From the NCBI GenBank assembly GCA_036558305.1, contig DATBFX010000026.1:1-20706 (forward strand): 20,706 bases of DNA, read 5' to 3'. The position numbers were made by a program, and so were the translations under genes. Positions 1 through 6,755 of the stretch are shown one piece after another; position 1 is the first letter of the stretch; each line of letters opens with the position of its first letter. This stretch comes from DATBFX01 sp036558305. GTDB taxonomy: Bacteria > Chloroflexota > Chloroflexia > Thermomicrobiales > UBA6265. Below the pieces are notes generated by a model. That model worked only from the letters and a program-made list of their open reading frames with translations. It made no database searches and was not told the origin of the DNA.

Positions 1-253
1 CCAGGAGTTGGCTCTGCAACCCCCACACCGTCACCGCGTCCTTCCCGGCTTTGGGATTCGGGTGTTCCCAGGTCCCCATCATCCCGCGCTCGTACAGGGT
101 CAGGATGCGATACCACAGGGCGACCACCTCTCGCTGCTCGCGGAGGGCTTGCAGCGTGAAGCCGCGCTCCAACCGCTCTAGCTCATAATACCCCTCGGTC
201 ACGTCGTCCGGGCCGTACAACAACGGCGGTGTTTGGTCCGGCGGAGTCCTCAT
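1..253 (-). CDS. Unidentified protein, N-terminal part only (runs off the left edge)
   Basis: An open frame starts at ATG 253 and is still open at base 1, giving 84 codons. A GAGGGG ribosome binding site lies about nine bases upstream of the ATG. The product begins MRTPPDQTPPLLYGPDDV, continues with a charged probable helix rich in Glu and Arg around residues 20-45 (YYELERLERGF), and then has a Trp- and Tyr-containing segment (ALWYRILTLYERGMM). No signal peptide or membrane segment is seen. I do not recognise the family. Its downstream part lies outside the window, so neither length nor function can be judged. Confidence 0.6.
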   Translation of the reverse strand, partial: MRTPPDQTPPLLYGPDDVTEGYYELERLERGFTLQALREQREVVALWYRILTLYERGMMGTWEHPNPKAGKDAVTVWGLQSQLL

Positions 254-412
254 ATTTCTAATCCCCTCAGCAACGCCGGTCACGCAACCGGCCAATCCGC
301 TGGGTGTACGTTCACTATCGGTAGATGGATTCATAGCCGGAGCATAGGCGAATGACGCTGGCGCCGACCTCCCCATCACCAAACGGTCGGACCTGCGCGC
401 ATCACCCGGGAC

Positions 413-456
413 GCGGCGAACGCAGCACGGTGACGAGCCCTCACCGCGTTCGCCGC
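413..456. terminator. Hairpin downstream of the M42 peptidase gene
   Basis: An 11-base inverted repeat pairs GCGGCGAACGC at 413-423 with GCGTTCGCCGC at 446-456. A second inner pairing of GGTGA (429-433) with TCACC (441-445) extends the stem across a left-side bulge. It lies about 80 bases past the peptidase stop codon and before the partial gene at the left edge. There is no T-tract on either strand, so it is either a factor-assisted terminator or just a structured repeat. The 254-534 interval holds no convincing gene. Confidence 0.4.
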
Positions 457-534
457 CAAGACGGGGCTCTCACGGCATGCCTTCTCACACGAGCGAGAGC
501 ATAGCGGAGTCGGTAGGTTTTCCCAGACGCACAA

Positions 535-1614
535 TCACGTGTCTGGCCCCATCGTCGCGAACGCCACCAGCAGTTCGACGCACGCCCGCAGGTCGCCCCC
601 GTCCACCGTCTCGATCGGCGAGTGCGTATAGCGGGTCGGGTACGTCACCAACGCCGACTCGGCCCCCCGCCGCAGCAGCGCCGCGCCGTCGCTGCCGTAG
701 TTCTGGAAGATCGCCTGCTGGACGGGGATACCGCGCTCGCGTGCCAGCGCCACCAACCGGTCCGAGAGCTTGCGCGAGTAGTGGGCGGTCATGTCCTGGT
801 AGACGATCGTCGCGCCGGCTCCGAGTTTGCACGGGAAGTCGCGCCGGTCCGGACCGGGGATGTCCCCGACCAGACCGACGTCGAGGTTGAGGCAGAGATC
901 GACGTCGAGTGCGTCCGGGACGCTCTGGGCGCCGATCAACCCGTTTTCCTCCTGGACCGTCGACGCCAACCAGACTTCGTAGGCCAGATCGTCGCGCTTC
1001 GCCAGCGCCTCGCCGGCCAGCGTCGCGATCGCCAGCGCCGCCCGGTCGTCCATCGCCTTGCCGACGATGTGGCCGGCCCCCAACCGCCGCGTCGGCGGGT
1101 TCCAGATCACCCGGCAACCGGGATGGATCTCCAGCGCCTCCGCCTCGGCCCGGCTACCGACGCCGACGTCGATGAACCAGTCGTTCCATTCCCACCGGGC
1201 GTCCGGTTTGTCCCGCGCCGCGAAGACGTGCCCGCTCGCCGTCGCGAAGACGCCCTCGACCGTCCCGGTCGCCGTCAACACCAGCACCGGTTGGTTGAGC
1301 GGCATCACCCAGCGCGGCGGGTAACCACGCGTGTCGCCGTAGTACGGCCAGAGATGGAGGAACCCCTCCTCGTGGATGCTCTTGACCATGAAACAGATCT
1401 CGTCGGCGTGCGCCACGATCGCCAGCCGCCGCCCGGCCCCGCCGACCTTGGCCAGCACGTTGTCCACCCGCGTCCGCCGCACCTCCTGGGCAAACGCTTC
1501 CCACCGCGCCGCGATCCAATCCTGGACCGCATCTTCGTGCCCGATCGGTCCCGGCAACTCCGTCAGCGTCTTGACGAGATCGAACAGCTCCCCCGCGGAC
1601 TCTTCCGGCTTCAA
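535..1614 (-). CDS. M42 family metallo-aminopeptidase (glutamyl aminopeptidase/tetrahedral aminopeptidase type)
   Basis: This 359-residue protein matches the usual length and all the landmark motifs of family M42, cytosolic dinuclear-metal aminopeptidases that trim peptides and assemble into large shells. By motif comparison the metal ligands are His69 (in AHADE), Asp189 (GKAMDDR), Glu223, Asp245 (NLDVG) and His331 (YTHSP). Glu222 of the VQEENG motif is the expected general base. There is no signal peptide. Translation probably starts at TTG 1614, because GAGGGGG lies six bases upstream and no closer ATG keeps the conserved N-terminus. The CDF transporter gene upstream is separated by 142 bases, so co-transcription is possible but not shown. 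Family assignment is secure; substrate preference cannot be read from sequence. Confidence 0.92.
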   Translation of the reverse strand: MKPEESAGELFDLVKTLTELPGPIGHEDAVQDWIAARWEAFAQEVRRTRVDNVLAKVGGAGRRLAIVAHADEICFMVKSIHEEGFLHLWPYYGDTRGYPPRWVMPLNQPVLVLTATGTVEGVFATASGHVFAARDKPDARWEWNDWFIDVGVGSRAEAEALEIHPGCRVIWNPPTRRLGAGHIVGKAMDDRAALAIATLAGEALAKRDDLAYEVWLASTVQEENGLIGAQSVPDALDVDLCLNLDVGLVGDIPGPDRRDFPCKLGAGATIVYQDMTAHYSRKLSDRLVALARERGIPVQQAIFQNYGSDGAALLRRGAESALVTYPTRYTHSPIETVDGGDLRACVELLVAFATMGPDT

Positions 1615-1756
1615 TCCGTGCCCCCTCGCTTCCTCCGCCCGACGTCCGATGGAGGCAGGAGGATAGGGGCGGAGCGGCAGGTTGTAAACGGGTCAAGCCG
1701 TGGAGCCGTGGAGACCCGGCAACACCTCGGGGCACCGAGCGGGGTGCCGCGGACCG

Positions 1757-2725
1757 TCACGCCCCCCGCTCGATCCTCGTCGTCCGCTGATGGATCGGTA
1801 CCGGGGGTTCCAGCGACAGCAGGGCGCTGTCGCGCCAGGCGGCACGGTCCTCGACCGGTTCCACGTGCACCGTCGTCTCTGCCCCCGGCAGGGCACCGGC
1901 CACCGCGCGCTCGATCCGGTTGGCCAACTCGTGCCCCTGGGCGACGCTCAACCGGCCGGGCACGAGCAGGTGGAGATCGACGAACCGGCGCGACCCTGCC
2001 CGGCGGGTTCGCAACGCGTGGAACGTCGCACCGGGTTCCAGTTCCGCCTCGATCGCGGCGCGGACGGCATCCACCTCGGACGCCGGCAGGGCACGGTCCA
2101 TCAACCCGTCGAACGCCGTCCGCAGCAGATCGACACCCGTGCGAACGATGTTGGCGGCGATCAGCAGCGCGACGAGCGGGTCGAGACGCTCAACCCCGGT
2201 GAATTGCACGAGCAGGATGCCGACGAGGACGCCGAGCGACGTCCAGACATCGGTCATCAGGTGGCGCCCGTCGGCGGCCAGGACGATCGAATCGTGCTCC
2301 GCCGCCTCCCGCAGCAGCAACCGCGCCACGGCGAAGTTGACCGCCGTCGCCACCAGCGTGATGACGCTGCCGAGCCCGACCGATTCGAGCGATTGCGGAT
2401 CGAGCAGCCGCGCAACCGCGTACCAGCCGATACTCGCCGCCGCCACCAGGATCAGGACACCCTCGACCGCACTCGCGAACAACTCGATTTTCTGATGACC
2501 GTAGTTGTGACTCCGGTCGACCGGCCGCGTCGCGTACCAGAGCGCGAACAGCGCCGTGAGCGCCGCCACCACGTTGACCGACGATTCGACCGCGTCGGAG
2601 AGCAGCCCAACCGAACCGGTCAGCGCGTACGCACCGAACTTCAAACCGAGCGTGGCCACGGCGGCGACGATCGAAACCAGCGCCCACCGGGTGAGGGGCT
2701 TCTGTGCCGAACTCAAGAACTCCAA
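1757..2725 (-). CDS. Cation diffusion facilitator (CDF) family divalent metal transporter
   Basis: A 322-residue protein with about six hydrophobic segments in the first 200 residues and a soluble alpha/beta C-terminal domain (about 212-290), the standard CDF layout of a proton-coupled exporter of Zn, Fe or Mn. The transport site is visible as Asp44 in the second helix (SDAVESSVN) and His155-xxx-Asp159 in the fifth (DGRHLMTD). The position four residues after Asp44 is Ser48 rather than the Asp of FieF-type proteins, so metal specificity should not be guessed. The loop motif HNYGHQKIE near residue 75 is also typical. The C-terminal tail from 290 is Arg-rich and not conserved. The annotated TTG start is weak; an alternative TTG two codons further in sits better behind AAAGG. 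A relatively AT-rich 138-base gap precedes it. Confidence 0.9.
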   Translation of the reverse strand: MEFLSSAQKPLTRWALVSIVAAVATLGLKFGAYALTGSVGLLSDAVESSVNVVAALTALFALWYATRPVDRSHNYGHQKIELFASAVEGVLILVAAASIGWYAVARLLDPQSLESVGLGSVITLVATAVNFAVARLLLREAAEHDSIVLAADGRHLMTDVWTSLGVLVGILLVQFTGVERLDPLVALLIAANIVRTGVDLLRTAFDGLMDRALPASEVDAVRAAIEAELEPGATFHALRTRRAGSRRFVDLHLLVPGRLSVAQGHELANRIERAVAGALPGAETTVHVEPVEDRAAWRDSALLSLEPPVPIHQRTTRIERGA

Positions 2726-2863
2726 ACCTTTCGCATCTTTTTCGGCGATTCGATCTCGCCTTCAACTACCACAATGATACATCTGCCTTATCGGGTTAGT
2801 CATTACATGAGTCGCCTTTTAGCCGCCCCTAAGTCCCGAAACGATTCGGGCCAATCGTCGTCT

Positions 2864-3409
2864 TCACCGGTCCCGCGATGCCTTCGCGCGGAGGCGCGCC
2901 AGCTCCGGGTAGGCACGGACGTCCTTGACTCGCTGCCGGGACATTTTCGACGCGATCAGGTCGTCGACATCCGCGACGGTGATCTCTGCGCCAAAGGCAT
3001 CCAGGGTGACGGCACGCGCGACAAGGTCGGCGTACGTGAAGCGGTCTTCGGCTCCTTTCGGTCCGAAAGGACAGGGCACCACGTCGAAGTCGCCGAAGGC
3101 GGTTTCGTACAGGTGGTCGAGGCGTTCCAACGTCGCGGGGATGGGCCGCCAGGCCGCGCGCTCTTCCGTCGTCGTCCACCCGGGGATCACGCGCGGCCTG
3201 GCCGCCAGCTCCACCAACGCGTCGGCGAGGCGGCGCAGGTTTTCGGGGGCGGGGTCGGGACAGATGTCGAGGTCGCCCGGTGTCACGTTCGCACCATACG
3301 CCGCGGCACCCCCCGATCCGAACAGGACGAAGCGGACGGCGTGCCGTGCCAGGACGGCGAAGATCGCCGCCAGGTTGGGCGCCGTTCTCGGATCCCTTTG
3401 TTCTCCCAT
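2864..3409 (-). CDS. Nucleotidyltransferase-fold protein (MNT/AbiEii-like)
   Basis: A 181-residue protein with the signature of the polymerase-beta nucleotidyltransferase fold: a GSGGAAAYG loop at residues 31-39, the metal-binding pair Asp46/Asp48 in GDLDI, and a probable third acidic strand around GDFDVV (107-111). A C-terminal helix with DDLIASKMSRQRVKD is like the DLxxxK-x-R-x-KD element of many small nucleotidyltransferases, including AbiEii-type toxins and MNT proteins. The start at ATG 3409 is chosen because GAGGAGGG sits five bases upstream; the frame extends 17 codons further without a good site. No HEPN or AbiEi partner is adjacent, so the substrate (nucleic acid, protein or antibiotic) is unknown. 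Confidence 0.72.
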   Translation of the reverse strand: MGEQRDPRTAPNLAAIFAVLARHAVRFVLFGSGGAAAYGANVTPGDLDICPDPAPENLRRLADALVELAARPRVIPGWTTTEERAAWRPIPATLERLDHLYETAFGDFDVVPCPFGPKGAEDRFTYADLVARAVTLDAFGAEITVADVDDLIASKMSRQRVKDVRAYPELARLRAKASRDR

Positions 3410-3472
3410 GGGTACCCTCCTCGCCCCCGTCATGCCACAGATAACGCCGGTTCCGCACAATGAATGCCCAGA

Positions 3473-4066
3473 CTATCGGTCGCGGCTCGCCCCGCCAGCG
3501 AGCGGGTCGTCCGCCGATGCCCCGTCGGCGCGGTTCTTTTCCCCTTCCACCAACCCCGCGGACGACGACACCCGGCGCCCAGGATCGAGCGCCTTTTCCA
3601 GCTCGAGTTCGTCGCGGATCGGGATCCCGTATTCGCCGATCGCCGGGATCGCCGGTTTGAGCCGGCGCGCCTCGTCGACCGCACCGGCGTGCAACCGGAC
3701 CAGGCGGAACCCCCGCCGCTGGTAAAACCGCAAGGCGTCGACGTTGTCGTTCGTCGTGATCAGCCAGAGCCGCCGCACCCCCGCCGCGCGCACCACCCGC
3801 TCCACGGCCCGAAGCAGGGCAGACCCGACCCCTTGGCCTGCTACCACCGCGTTCAGACTCGTCAACTCCGCCGCATCACCCTCGACGCGGTAGGTCGCCG
3901 CCCCGACCCGTTGACCACCGACCCACGCCACCAGCGTCGGCAACTCGCGAAGCCGGAACACCCGACCCCGCGACACCACGATCTCGTCACCCCAACTCTC
4001 CCGCCACACCTCGGCCAGCCACTCCCCATCCTCCCGGCCGGCCGCCTTGACCTCGACTTCTCCCAT
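3473..4066 (-). CDS. GNAT family N-acetyltransferase
   Basis: This 197-residue protein has the acetyl-CoA-binding motif A of GNAT enzymes, Q-x-x-G-x-A, at residues 78-83 (AGQGVGSALL), after a beta strand carrying LTSLNAVV, and motif B with the typical NDNVDALRFYQRRGF at 107-120. The closing segment from about 165 is charged, low in structure and probably dispensable. It starts 15 bases after the stop of the tetR-like gene, with GGGAG upstream of its ATG, so the two are almost certainly co-transcribed and the acetyltransferase should be under the TetR operator. That arrangement fits a small-molecule detoxification role, but the acceptor substrate is not visible. Confidence 0.82.
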   Translation of the reverse strand: MGEVEVKAAGREDGEWLAEVWRESWGDEIVVSRGRVFRLRELPTLVAWVGGQRVGAATYRVEGDAAELTSLNAVVAGQGVGSALLRAVERVVRAAGVRRLWLITTNDNVDALRFYQRRGFRLVRLHAGAVDEARRLKPAIPAIGEYGIPIRDELELEKALDPGRRVSSSAGLVEGEKNRADGASADDPLAGGASRDR

Positions 4067-4081
4067 CGCCCACTCCCGCGC

Positions 4082-4720
4082 TTATCCCCCTGCCCCATCG
4101 GTTCCGTCCGTCCGTCCGTCTGTCCGTCTGTCCGTCTCCCCCGAGAGATAGCCGGCGAGGAGGTCGATCAGATCCTGTTTGGGCGGCTCGATCCCGAGCA
4201 TGATCCGCCCCAGCGCGTACCCGAGCAAGACCGTTTGGAACACGCTCGCCGCAGCCTCGGGTGTGCGGCCGCCGAATTCGCCCCGCTCGGCATTGCGGGC
4301 GAAGTGCGTCGCCATGCTGTCCCGCATTTCGGCGAAGAACCCGCTGACCCGCGCCGCCAATTCCGGACGTCCGGCCGTGTCGCAACACAGGTAGGAGAAG
4401 AGCGTGCGGAAAAACTCGGGATCGTGCTCGATCTTCGCCGACGCCCCCTTGACGGCGCCGGACGCGTGGTGCGCCGGCGAGACGTCCTTGCTCGCCATCG
4501 CCCCGAAATAGACCCGCCACCGTTCCAGCTCGCGATCGAACAACGCCAGCCGCAGGTCCTCCTTGTCCCGGAAGTGGTACGTCAGCACGCCGTTGGAGAC
4601 ACCGGCCTCCCGGCAGATGTCGGCGAAGGTGGTCCCGTTCCACCCGCGCTCCGCCACCAACCGCTGCGCCGCATCCAAAATCTGCGTGCGGCGAATCCCC
4701 CGAACATCGACGCGAGACAC
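4082..4720 (-). CDS. TetR family transcriptional regulator
   Basis: The 212-residue product has a classical TetR N-terminal helix-turn-helix at about residues 10-55: RRTQILDAAQRLVAERG, TFADICREAGVS, then the recognition helix NGVLTYHFRDKEDL. The rest is a helical ligand-binding and dimerisation domain. Translation starts at GTG 4720 behind AAAGGG. The last 20 residues (TDRRTDGRTDGTDG) are encoded by a run of TCCG/TCTG tetranucleotides and are probably not part of the fold. Its promoter contains a perfect 22-bp inverted repeat, so it very likely represses its own transcription together with the acetyltransferase gene that follows. The inducer cannot be predicted. Confidence 0.9.
   Translation of the reverse strand: MSRVDVRGIRRTQILDAAQRLVAERGWNGTTFADICREAGVSNGVLTYHFRDKEDLRLALFDRELERWRVYFGAMASKDVSPAHHASGAVKGASAKIEHDPEFFRTLFSYLCCDTAGRPELAARVSGFFAEMRDSMATHFARNAERGEFGGRTPEAAASVFQTVLLGYALGRIMLGIEPPKQDLIDLLAGYLSGETDRRTDGRTDGTDGAGG
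4103..4134. repeat. Tetranucleotide tandem repeat at the 3' end of the tetR-like gene
   Basis: Eight contiguous 4-base units, four TCCG followed by alternating TCTG and TCCG, lie inside the last codons of the regulator gene. Because the unit is not a multiple of three, loss or gain of one unit would change the C-terminal frame and the stop position. Confidence 0.85.
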
Positions 4721-4763
4721 CGGTCACCCTTTCGATCGAGGCGTACTAGATCATTCACTCTCT

Positions 4764-4785
4764 TTTTAGAGTATACGCTCTAAAA
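4764..4785. promoter_or_regulatory. Perfect 22-bp palindromic operator for the TetR-type regulator
   Basis: TTTTAGAG at 4764-4771 and CTCTAAAA at 4778-4785 are perfect inverted 8-base half-sites separated by six bases. Size and position, just upstream of a tetR-like gene and overlapping its promoter, are typical of TetR-family operators. Binding of the -10 box and spacer by the repressor would block transcription of the regulator and acetyltransferase genes. Confidence 0.8.
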
Positions 4786-4798
4786 CGGAGCGTGACAA
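4770..4798 (-). promoter_or_regulatory. Sigma-70-type promoter for the tetR-like/GNAT operon
   Basis: Read on the minus strand there is a -35 box TTGTCA (4798-4793), a 17-base spacer and a -10 box TATACT (4775-4770), each one mismatch from consensus. The palindromic operator covers the -10 box and much of the spacer. Transcription should start near 4763, leaving a leader of about 43 bases before the GTG at 4720. Confidence 0.75.
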
Positions 4799-4812
4799 CC
4801 TCGGTGCAGCAC

Positions 4813-5073
4813 TCACCGCTCCTCTTCCAGCCGGTGCGCCGTCTCCTCGTCGTCGACCTCCGTCACCGCCGTCCGGTTCACCGAAACCCGCAACTTGCCG
4901 TCCTCGAACCCGCGGATCGCGTGGACCGGCACCTCCAGGTCCTCGTGCTGCCCCTCCTGGTGCACCAACAGGTAGTGCGGAAAGACCTCGCGCACCGTCC
5001 CCAGCAGTTCGCCGTTGAACGCGATCACCGGCGTCCCCACCGGAATGTTGCTCGTCCCGTGCGGATCGCTCAT
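4813..5073 (-). CDS. Small PRC-barrel/DUF2171-like protein
   Basis: An 86-residue soluble protein from ATG 5073, with AGGTGAGG five bases upstream. The segment VGTPVIAFNGELLGTVREV followed by YLLVHQEG and the later VPVHAIRGFEDGKLRVSVN resembles the small beta-barrel of PRC-barrel or DUF2171 proteins (a xVIxxDGExLGxV strand, a YLLV strand, a VPxxAI strand). Such proteins are often stress-associated or act as RNA- or protein-binding adaptors, but no specific role is known. It is transcribed toward the tetR-like promoter, with about 15 bases between its stop and the -35 box. An upstream in-frame extension to 5133 lacks a good ribosome binding site. Confidence 0.7.
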   Translation of the reverse strand: MSDPHGTSNIPVGTPVIAFNGELLGTVREVFPHYLLVHQEGQHEDLEVPVHAIRGFEDGKLRVSVNRTAVTEVDDEETAHRLEEER

Positions 5074-5212
5074 TTTCGCCTCACCTACTTCCATCGTCGC
5101 GACCGGCACACTGCGCCTCGAAGGATCCCACACCCGGCGTCTCGGCCGTGCCGGATGCGACCGAAGCGATCACCCGCCTTCAGTCCGTGCGGCCACGCCG
5201 CTACGTGGTGCG

Positions 5213-6715
5213 TCAGCCGATCGGCGACGACCAGGCGGCTTCCTCGAGATCGGCAAAGGTGCAGAGTTCGCCCGCGTGCCGGCGAAGAAACGCGTAGATC
5301 CTGGCGCCCACTTCGCCGAGTGCGTCCGGGTCCTCGATGCCGCGGTCGTCGCCGTCCGCCCGTGCGACCAATCGGTATCCCTTGCCGCGAACGCTTTGCA
5401 CTTCCTCGCCGCCCAGAAGCGCCAGCTTTTTGTTCAGGTACGAGACGCGACTGTAGAGTGCCTCATGTTGCGGCGCGGCCTGACGGACCGGGGTACCGAG
5501 ACCGGCAACGAACCGGGCGAAGAGGCGGGAGAAGATCTCCGGCCGATCCTGCTCGTTCTTGACGACCAGACCGATCCGCCACAAGGTGTCCCATTCGTCC
5601 TGCTCGGAGTCGGCAAGTTCCTCACCGACGGCCAACTTCTCCAACAGCCGGCGGAGCAACTGGCCCGGCATCGGTCGGTCGCCCCGATGCGCCTGCCAAC
5701 GCGGCCGATACTCCTCGGGCACCAACCAATCCCAGTACGCCCGAAACGACGGGGCGAACCTGGTCGCGAGGCGTGCCTCGAACAACCTTCGCATCCGGTC
5801 ATCGAGGGGCTTGCGCCTCGCCTCGTCGGTGAACAACCCAACTTGCTGGCGCAGATCCCACAGATCGCCGGCGGCCAGCGCCAGCAGGTGGGGGTGATTC
5901 CCGGCCAGCTGCAGGATCAGGTCGACGTCGTCTCCCTCCAGTGGGGGCCCGGCCTCGGGGTCGGTCTCCGTGATCAGGCTTCTTGCCGCACGGTCGGCCT
6001 CGACGGGATCGATGTCGCCGAGACCGCCGAGTTGCCCGGGGTCCATCGTCGCGTAGAACGGCGAACCAGCCGCCTTCGGGTTCGCGACTTCGAGGGGCTG
6101 GGTTCCGGCAAAAATGAACGCGACGCGGTCCCGTAACGGGCTCAGTTGCGATGTCTCGTTCCAGTCCATCTCCGCGAAGGCGAGGTCGTAGTCGTCCAGC
6201 AGGAGGACGGGCCGGAGCCAAGCCTCCTTGAGGGTTCGCGTTGCCTCCTTCAGGCGGTCGATCGCCCCGTTCCGATCGAGCGTGTCGCCCATCTCCAGAT
6301 CCGGGCACTCTCGGCCAAACGATTGATGGACCAGGCAGCGGAGGCGAAGATACGACGCCTGGAATTGCTGCCAAAGGTACACGAACGGATGCATCTCCAG
6401 TGGTCGATCCTTCAGCGAGATCGCCATGAAGAGCAGCCGTTCCGGTTCGCGATAAAACGCGGGCTGCAGCGGCCGGAGAGGCGCCTTGGTGTGCTCGCTG
6501 GGCGAGCACAGGAAGCGCGCGTGGATGCTGTGCAGGTAGTGGAGGAGACTGCTTTTGCCGATCCCCGGCAAGCCCACCACGCGGACGGCGCGCGGTTCGT
6601 TCGGTTGGCTGATCTGCGCCAACATCTGCGCCGCACGGCGCGCTCGCCCCCGCAACTGCTCCGGGTCAAACCCCGACAGGGCGAGGTAGGGATTCGGACG
6701 GTATGGCTCGGTCAC
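5213..6715 (-). CDS. STAND/AAA-like P-loop ATPase with C-terminal winged-helix elements
   Basis: A 500-residue protein from GTG 6715, preceded by GGAGG eight bases upstream; longer versions would overlap the upstream gene. It opens with an RPNPY...F...GR segment like the lead-in of many nucleotide-switch ATPases. Then come Walker A GLPGIGKS (48-55), Walker B RPVLLLDDYD (168-177), a sensor-like strand VAFIFAGTQ (198-205) and an AGNHPHLLAL segment (271-280) resembling the G-x-P-y-x-x-Q region of AAA_16-type ATPases. The C-terminus holds OmpR-type winged-helix features: ALYSRVSYLNKKL (419-431) with wing SVRGKGYRLV (441-450), then a segment like helices 1-2, ARIYAFLRRHAG...LEEAAW (471-495). In OmpR these two blocks occur in the opposite order. 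The gene lies 40 bases after the RelA-like ATPase gene and is probably co-transcribed. Inferred role: signal-controlled ATPase that binds DNA. Confidence 0.75.
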   Translation of the reverse strand: MTEPYRPNPYLALSGFDPEQLRGRARRAAQMLAQISQPNEPRAVRVVGLPGIGKSSLLHYLHSIHARFLCSPSEHTKAPLRPLQPAFYREPERLLFMAISLKDRPLEMHPFVYLWQQFQASYLRLRCLVHQSFGRECPDLEMGDTLDRNGAIDRLKEATRTLKEAWLRPVLLLDDYDLAFAEMDWNETSQLSPLRDRVAFIFAGTQPLEVANPKAAGSPFYATMDPGQLGGLGDIDPVEADRAARSLITETDPEAGPPLEGDDVDLILQLAGNHPHLLALAAGDLWDLRQQVGLFTDEARRKPLDDRMRRLFEARLATRFAPSFRAYWDWLVPEEYRPRWQAHRGDRPMPGQLLRRLLEKLAVGEELADSEQDEWDTLWRIGLVVKNEQDRPEIFSRLFARFVAGLGTPVRQAAPQHEALYSRVSYLNKKLALLGGEEVQSVRGKGYRLVARADGDDRGIEDPDALGEVGARIYAFLRRHAGELCTFADLEEAAWSSPIG

Positions 6716-6755
6716 AGGAGTGTCCTCCGTTTGGGCATAGTGCCGATCTGCCGGT

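Noticed and set aside
622..3463. Two long plus-strand open frames (622-2202 and 1700-3463) opposite the peptidase, transporter and nucleotidyltransferase genes
   Set aside because: They are antisense to genes with clear catalytic motifs, their products are Arg/Pro-rich without domains, and open antisense frames are expected at this GC content.
3464..4783. Plus-strand 439-codon open frame across the acetyltransferase and regulator genes
   Set aside because: It is antisense to two conserved families, has no ribosome binding site and encodes only low-complexity Arg/Pro-rich sequence.
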